A stretch of DNA of 9,078 nucleotides from an uncultured Porphyromonadaceae bacterium (lineage in GTDB: Bacteria; Bacteroidota; Bacteroidia; Bacteroidales; Muribaculaceae). Numbering within the stretch: the first letter of the stretch is position 1; each line of letters starts with the position of its first letter. The notes beneath the pieces are model-generated. The model saw nothing but the letters and a program-made list of their open reading frames with translations, searched no databases and was not told the DNA's origin. The stretch is taken from assembly GCA_947166165.1 (NCBI GenBank), contig CAMVDK010000128.1, forward strand, positions 1 to 9,078, read 5' to 3'. A program made the position numbers and the translations under genes. This document shows, piece after piece, positions 6,535 through 9,078 of this stretch.

Positions 6535-6595
6535 AACCGCGGGTCCACCAGCGATTGCCCCTCGAGTAGGGCGGCCGGTGGACCCGCGGTTTTGT
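6535..6595 (+). terminator. Rho-independent terminator between transporter and yggS (convergent)
   Basis: AACCGCGGGTCCACC (6535-6549) pairs perfectly with 6577-6591. The 27-nt loop holds a small inner stem GCCC/GGGC. On the plus strand the stem runs into TTTTGTTGTT, a typical U-rich tail, ending the transporter transcript. The gene on the other side is convergent, so the same stem may also stop the yggS transcript, although its tail there is less U-rich. Confidence 0.85.
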
Positions 6596-6613
6596 TGTTG
6601 GGGTTGCTACTTG

Positions 6614-7285
6614 TCAGTATTGCCTGGGACCGAAGATGGCGGTGCCGATGCGCACGTGAGTGCTGCCATGCTCCACGGCGATGGGCCAGTCGTCGCTCAT
6701 GCCCATGCTCAGGGTGTCGAACGCAGGCTCGTCGGCGAAAAACTCCTCGCGCACCAGATCGAAGGTGCTCTTCACCAGGGCAAACTCGCGGGCAATCTGC
6801 TGCCGGTCGTCGGTGAGCGATGCCATGGCCATCATGCCGCGGATTCGCACGCCGGGCAGGCCCTGCAGCTCCTCGACGGTGAGCGCTGCCAGCAGTTCCT
6901 CGACGCTGAAGCCCGTCTTGGCTTCCTCTTGCGCCACATGGAGCTGCAGCAGCACGTCGACGGTGCGGCCCAGTTTGACGGCCTCCTTGCTGATGAGCGC
7001 GAGCAGGCGTGCCGAGTCCACACTCTGAATCATGGTGGCGTGCTGCACGGCGAGGCGCACCTTGTTGGTCTGCAAGTGGCCGATGAAGTGCCACTGCACG
7101 TCGGCGGGCATCTGCGGAGCCTTGGCGGCAAGCTCCTGCGCGCGGTTCTCGCCGAAGATGCGCTGGCCGGCATCGTAGGCTTCCATCAGTGCCTCCACGG
7201 GATGGAACTTCGACACGGCCACCAGCTCAACGCCGGCGGGCAGCTGCGCCTTGATGGCGGCGATATTCTGTGCTATGGGGGTCAT
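6614..7285 (-). CDS. yggS: YggS family PLP-binding protein (PLP homeostasis protein)
   Basis: A cytoplasmic PLP-binding protein with a single alanine-racemase-like TIM barrel. The family (YggS/PROSC/PLPBP) keeps free pyridoxal phosphate in balance and has no known catalytic activity. Signatures in the 223 residues: VAVSKFHP (22-29, Lys26 being the Schiff-base lysine), IFGENRAQE (43-51), WHFIGHLQTNK (65-75), the QEEAKTGF strand (119-126), and SMGMSDDWPIAVEHGSTHVRIGTAIFG (193-219), which forms the phosphate-binding region. Length is normal. The ATG at 7283-7285 gives the family start MTPIAQNIAAIK and overlaps the DUF4494 stop by ATGA, so translation is probably coupled; a longer frame upstream is only the DUF4494 gene read out of phase. 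It is the last gene of its transcript, and the convergent hairpin lies 20 bp beyond its stop. Confidence 0.96.
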   Translation of the reverse strand: MTPIAQNIAAIKAQLPAGVELVAVSKFHPVEALMEAYDAGQRIFGENRAQELAAKAPQMPADVQWHFIGHLQTNKVRLAVQHATMIQSVDSARLLALISKEAVKLGRTVDVLLQLHVAQEEAKTGFSVEELLAALTVEELQGLPGVRIRGMMAMASLTDDRQQIAREFALVKSTFDLVREEFFADEPAFDTLSMGMSDDWPIAVEHGSTHVRIGTAIFGPRQY

Positions 7286-7761
7286 TCGGTGTCGGCTTTC
7301 GGTTGCTTGGCGGCCTTGTCGGCGAGCGTCTCGCTCAGGTTGGCGCCATACACGTCCATAAGCATCGTTTCGGTGATGGAGGCGATTTCGAAGTCGGCCA
7401 TGCTGTCCTTCATGCCGTCCATGAACACATGCAGCGCCTGCTCGAAGTCGCTGGCCTGCACAAGCTGGAACGAGGCTGTCTTCTTCTCGACGGCCGTCTT
7501 CTCGTCGATGGTGATGAAGTTGGTCTTCACCTTGTACCACCGGTCGCCGCCTTCGTTGTAGAAGATGTCGGTCAGGTTCACGCGCCTGACGGCACTCACG
7601 GTGAACTCGCCCGAGATGAAGGGCTGCATCTCCTCGGTGATGCGTGCCTCGGCCTCGGTGAACGAGAGGGCGTCGACCAGATAGGGTTCGGTGACGGTCT
7701 TCACCGCGCCCGTCTCAAGCGTTTTGTCGTATTTTACTTTGCATTCAAACCATTGGCTCAT
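7282..7761 (-). CDS. DUF4494 domain protein of unknown function
   Basis: A 159-residue soluble protein that begins MSQWFECKVKYDKTLETG...VTEPYLVDALSFTEAEARI. I recognise this as the DUF4494 family, small proteins found mostly in Bacteroidota. Conserved-looking parts are the FTEAEARITEE helix, the DIFYNEGGDRWYKVKTNFITIDEKTAVEKKT strand region (residues 65-95) and the F..AL..F..GM..SMADFEIASITETMLMDV stretch (105-137). There is no signal peptide or membrane segment. The tail is Lys/Ala-rich and probably disordered. Function is unknown. The 4-bp overlap with yggS implies co-translation, and this pairing recurs in Bacteroidota as far as I recall, so a link to vitamin B6 handling is possible but unproven. 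Confidence 0.88.
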   Translation of the reverse strand: MSQWFECKVKYDKTLETGAVKTVTEPYLVDALSFTEAEARITEEMQPFISGEFTVSAVRRVNLTDIFYNEGGDRWYKVKTNFITIDEKTAVEKKTASFQLVQASDFEQALHVFMDGMKDSMADFEIASITETMLMDVYGANLSETLADKAAKQPKADTE

Positions 7762-7808
7762 TGCGATATACAGTTTAGGGTTGATGTGTAGTAGTTAAGT
7801 GTGAGTGG

Positions 7809-7816
7809 CAAAATTA
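7809..7816 (-). promoter_or_regulatory. -7 box of the DUF4494-yggS promoter
   Basis: TAATTTTG on the minus strand fits TAnnTTTG and lies about 48 bp before the DUF4494 start codon. No TTTG is found at the ideal 19-21 nt spacing, so the -33 element is weak, which may imply dependence on an activator or simply a modest promoter. Confidence 0.55.
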
Positions 7817-7824
7817 GTGCTTTT

Positions 7825-7874
7825 GAGCCACAAGCGGCTCGGCAGCGTGCAATTTAACGTGAATTTAACGCTGC
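7825..7874. promoter_or_regulatory. Inverted and direct repeats upstream of DUF4494-yggS
   Basis: GAGCC (7825-7829) and GGCTC (7836-7840) form a short inverted repeat at the -33 position. Next to it GCAGCG (7842-7847) and CGCTGC (7869-7874) enclose two direct copies of AATTTAACG (7851-7859, 7862-7870). The tract sits just upstream of the promoter, where an operator or activator site would be, and also just downstream of yraN, where it could act as a weak terminator stem. No U-tract supports the second reading. Confidence 0.4.
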
Positions 7875-7910
7875 ACAGTGCCGTGGCAGGCCGCCGGTTG
7901 GGGTGGGCGG

Positions 7911-8294
7911 CTATCGGAATGTGCGCACGCGCGGGTAGAAGGCGTTGGGAATATAATGGATTTTGAATCCCGTGCTCATGTCGCCCTCCACAATCACCAC
8001 ATCGAAGACAACCGCCATCTGCAGCTTGTAGTAACTCACATATCCGTTGGCGGCGTTGATGAGGTTGCGTTGCTTCTTGAGGGTGATGGCCGTCATGGGG
8101 TCGTGATGCTCGATGGAGGAGCGTGTTTTCACCTCCACGATGTGGAGCACACGGTTTTGCGGGTCCTCGACCACAAGGTCGAGTTCGAGTTTCCCCATGC
8201 GCCAGTTGCGCTCGCGTATGATCCATCCTCTGCTGAGCAGGAAGTCGTGCGCGGCCTTTTCGCCCGCTTGCCCGAGTTGGTTGTGATTGTCCAT
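7911..8294 (-). CDS. yraN: YraN family protein (UPF0102, endonuclease-like fold)
   Basis: A 127-residue protein of the YraN/UPF0102 family, which has a restriction-endonuclease-like fold and an unproven role, possibly in DNA recombination or processing. Family features are the N-terminal HNQLGQAGEKAAHDFLLSRGW (residues 4-24), IRERNWR (26-32), LELDLVV (36-42), HIVEVKTR (51-58) and the AI..KK....I.AA..Y helix (69-85). The putative catalytic residues Asp39, Glu54 and Lys56 of the PD-(D/E)XK pattern are present. The start ATG gives the normal family N-terminus. A strong terminator ends only about 20 bp before this ATG, so how the gene is transcribed is unclear. The next gene downstream on the same strand has its own promoter. 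Confidence 0.93.
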   Translation of the reverse strand: MDNHNQLGQAGEKAAHDFLLSRGWIIRERNWRMGKLELDLVVEDPQNRVLHIVEVKTRSSIEHHDPMTAITLKKQRNLINAANGYVSYYKLQMAVVFDVVIVEGDMSTGFKIHYIPNAFYPRVRTFR

Positions 8295-8314
8295 GTGTTG
8301 CCGGGGTTGTGCCG

Positions 8315-8354
8315 AAAAAAAGCGCTGAACGCCACATGGTGGCTATTCAACGCT
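8315..8354 (-). terminator. Rho-independent terminator for rpsP transcript
   Basis: On the minus strand a stem with small bulges (AGCG, TGAA and GCCAC pairing with GTGGC, TTCA and CGCT around a CAT loop) is followed at once by seven T's (8321-8315). This is a strong intrinsic terminator shape. It would end transcripts coming from rpsP, with the 178-bp element lying in between, and it stops just short of yraN. Confidence 0.85.
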
Positions 8355-8372
8355 AATGATTATGAAAACTAG

Positions 8373-8550
8373 AGGTGGGTTCTATAAATTGCTTGAGCCG
8401 AATTGGGCTTGATTGCTGAGCAGGTTTTGGCTCAAGCTGCGCGAAGCAGTAGCGGGCTACGGTTCAAGCAGTTGAGACAAAAGATGCCAGCAAGCAACCC
8501 AAGGCGGCCAAAACCATTCATTACTTTTTTGCAATTTATAGAACCCACCT
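8373..8550. mobile_element. MITE-like element, copy 2 (178 bp)
   Basis: Same orientation and near-identical to the copy at 2559-2737: one substitution (C at the site where copy 1 has T, in GCCAG[C/T]AAGC) and six rather than seven T's before the right terminal repeat. The 20-bp terminal repeats are perfect (8373-8392 and 8531-8550). AAACT flanks it on both sides (8366-8370 and 8551-8555), separated from the left end by AG, which suggests a 5-bp target duplication. It lies 17 bp past the rpsP stop codon. Confidence 0.85.
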
Positions 8551-8567
8551 AAACTTGTTCTTGTTGA

Positions 8568-9078
8568 TTAAACCTCGGCGGGAGCCTGTTCGGCCTCGGC
8601 GGCGGGCTCTTCGGCCTTTGCGGCCTGCTCGGCGGCTTCCTGGGCGGCCTTGATAGCCTCGGCCTCGGCGGCAGCCTTGGCGGCTGCAATCTCGGCGCGC
8701 TTCTTGGCCACGGCCTCTGCCTTAGCCTCGTTCTTCTTGGTCTCCTCTTCGAGGGCCTTCTTGTTGGCGGCGCGCTTCTCGTCGCGGACCTGGTTGCGCA
8801 AGCTCTCGAGCTTGGCGTCCTTCTCGGCCTTCCAGGCGTTGAAACGACGCTCGGCCTCGGCCTGGTCGAATGCACCCTTCTTGACGCCACCCTGCAGATG
8901 CTTCATGAGCATCACACCTTCGCGGCTGAGGATGTTGCGCACGGTGTCGGTGGGCTGGGCACCGACGTTGATCCAATAGAGTGCACGTTCGAAATTTAAA
9001 CTTATTGTAGCAGGATTAGTGTTGGGGTTATAAGAACCAATCCTTTCAATAAATCTACCATCTCGTGGTGCCCTGCTA
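8568..9078 (-). CDS. rpsP: 30S ribosomal protein S16, 5' end cut by window edge
   Basis: S16 is a 30S subunit protein that helps assemble the 5' domain of 16S rRNA. The visible 169 residues begin SRAPRDGRFIERIGSYNPNTNPATISLNFERALYWINVGAQPTDTVRNILSREGVM, the S16 core. About 24 N-terminal residues lie outside the window. After the core comes a tail of roughly 85 residues rich in Ala, Glu and Lys, with coiled-coil-like character; long tails of this sort are normal in Bacteroidota S16. The first 30 or so visible codons are AT-rich (AGA, AGG, ATA, TTA, AGT), while the rest is strongly GC-rich. The gene ends at TAA (8570-8568), followed by the repeat element and then the terminator. Confidence 0.96.
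   Translation of the reverse strand, partial: SRAPRDGRFIERIGSYNPNTNPATISLNFERALYWINVGAQPTDTVRNILSREGVMLMKHLQGGVKKGAFDQAEAERRFNAWKAEKDAKLESLRNQVRDEKRAANKKALEEETKKNEAKAEAVAKKRAEIAAAKAAAEAEAIKAAQEAAEQAAKAEEPAAEAEQAPAEV

Overview
The window looks like chromosomal core DNA from a GC-rich member of the Bacteroidales (Bacteroidota); a Muribaculaceae-like gut lineage is my best guess, but family rank is inference. The evidence is the RecJ sequence style, the long Ala/Glu/Lys-rich tail on ribosomal protein S16, the DUF4494-YggS pair, genes without Shine-Dalgarno sequences, and several promoter boxes of the Bacteroidetes form TAnnTTTG.

Layout. Positions 1-2038 (minus strand) hold the start of coaE (dephospho-CoA kinase, cut by the window edge) downstream of recJ. 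Upstream of recJ are a leader of about 230 nt with good hairpin potential and a clear Bacteroidetes promoter (2279-2309). Positions 2310-3372 carry no intact protein gene. They hold a probable frameshifted N-terminal relic of a tyrosine recombinase, one copy of a 179-bp element with 20-bp perfect terminal inverted repeats, a cluster of short repeats ending in an 18-bp perfect hairpin, and a tRNA-Arg(TCT) gene on the minus strand with its promoter. Positions 3373-5024 (plus) are a two-gene unit: a family 2 glycosyltransferase and a GNAT acetyltransferase overlapping by ATGA, probably acting on a cell-surface glycan. Positions 5116-6595 (plus) form a single-gene unit: promoter, an FHS-family (FucP/GluP-like) MFS sugar transporter, and a terminator at the convergent junction. 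Positions 6614-7761 (minus) are the translationally coupled pair DUF4494-yggS (PLP homeostasis protein). Positions 7911-9078 (minus) hold yraN, a strong rho-independent terminator, the second copy of the repeat element (178 bp), and the C-terminal 169 codons of rpsP (S16).

The genes are mostly housekeeping and do not form one pathway. The most interesting material is non-coding: the two nearly identical palindromic-ended elements about 5.8 kb apart. One sits next to the recombinase relic near a tRNA gene. The other apparently inserted between rpsP and its terminator, flanked by AAACT on both sides. I found no CRISPR array, no complete transposase and no obvious defence or toxin-antitoxin system.
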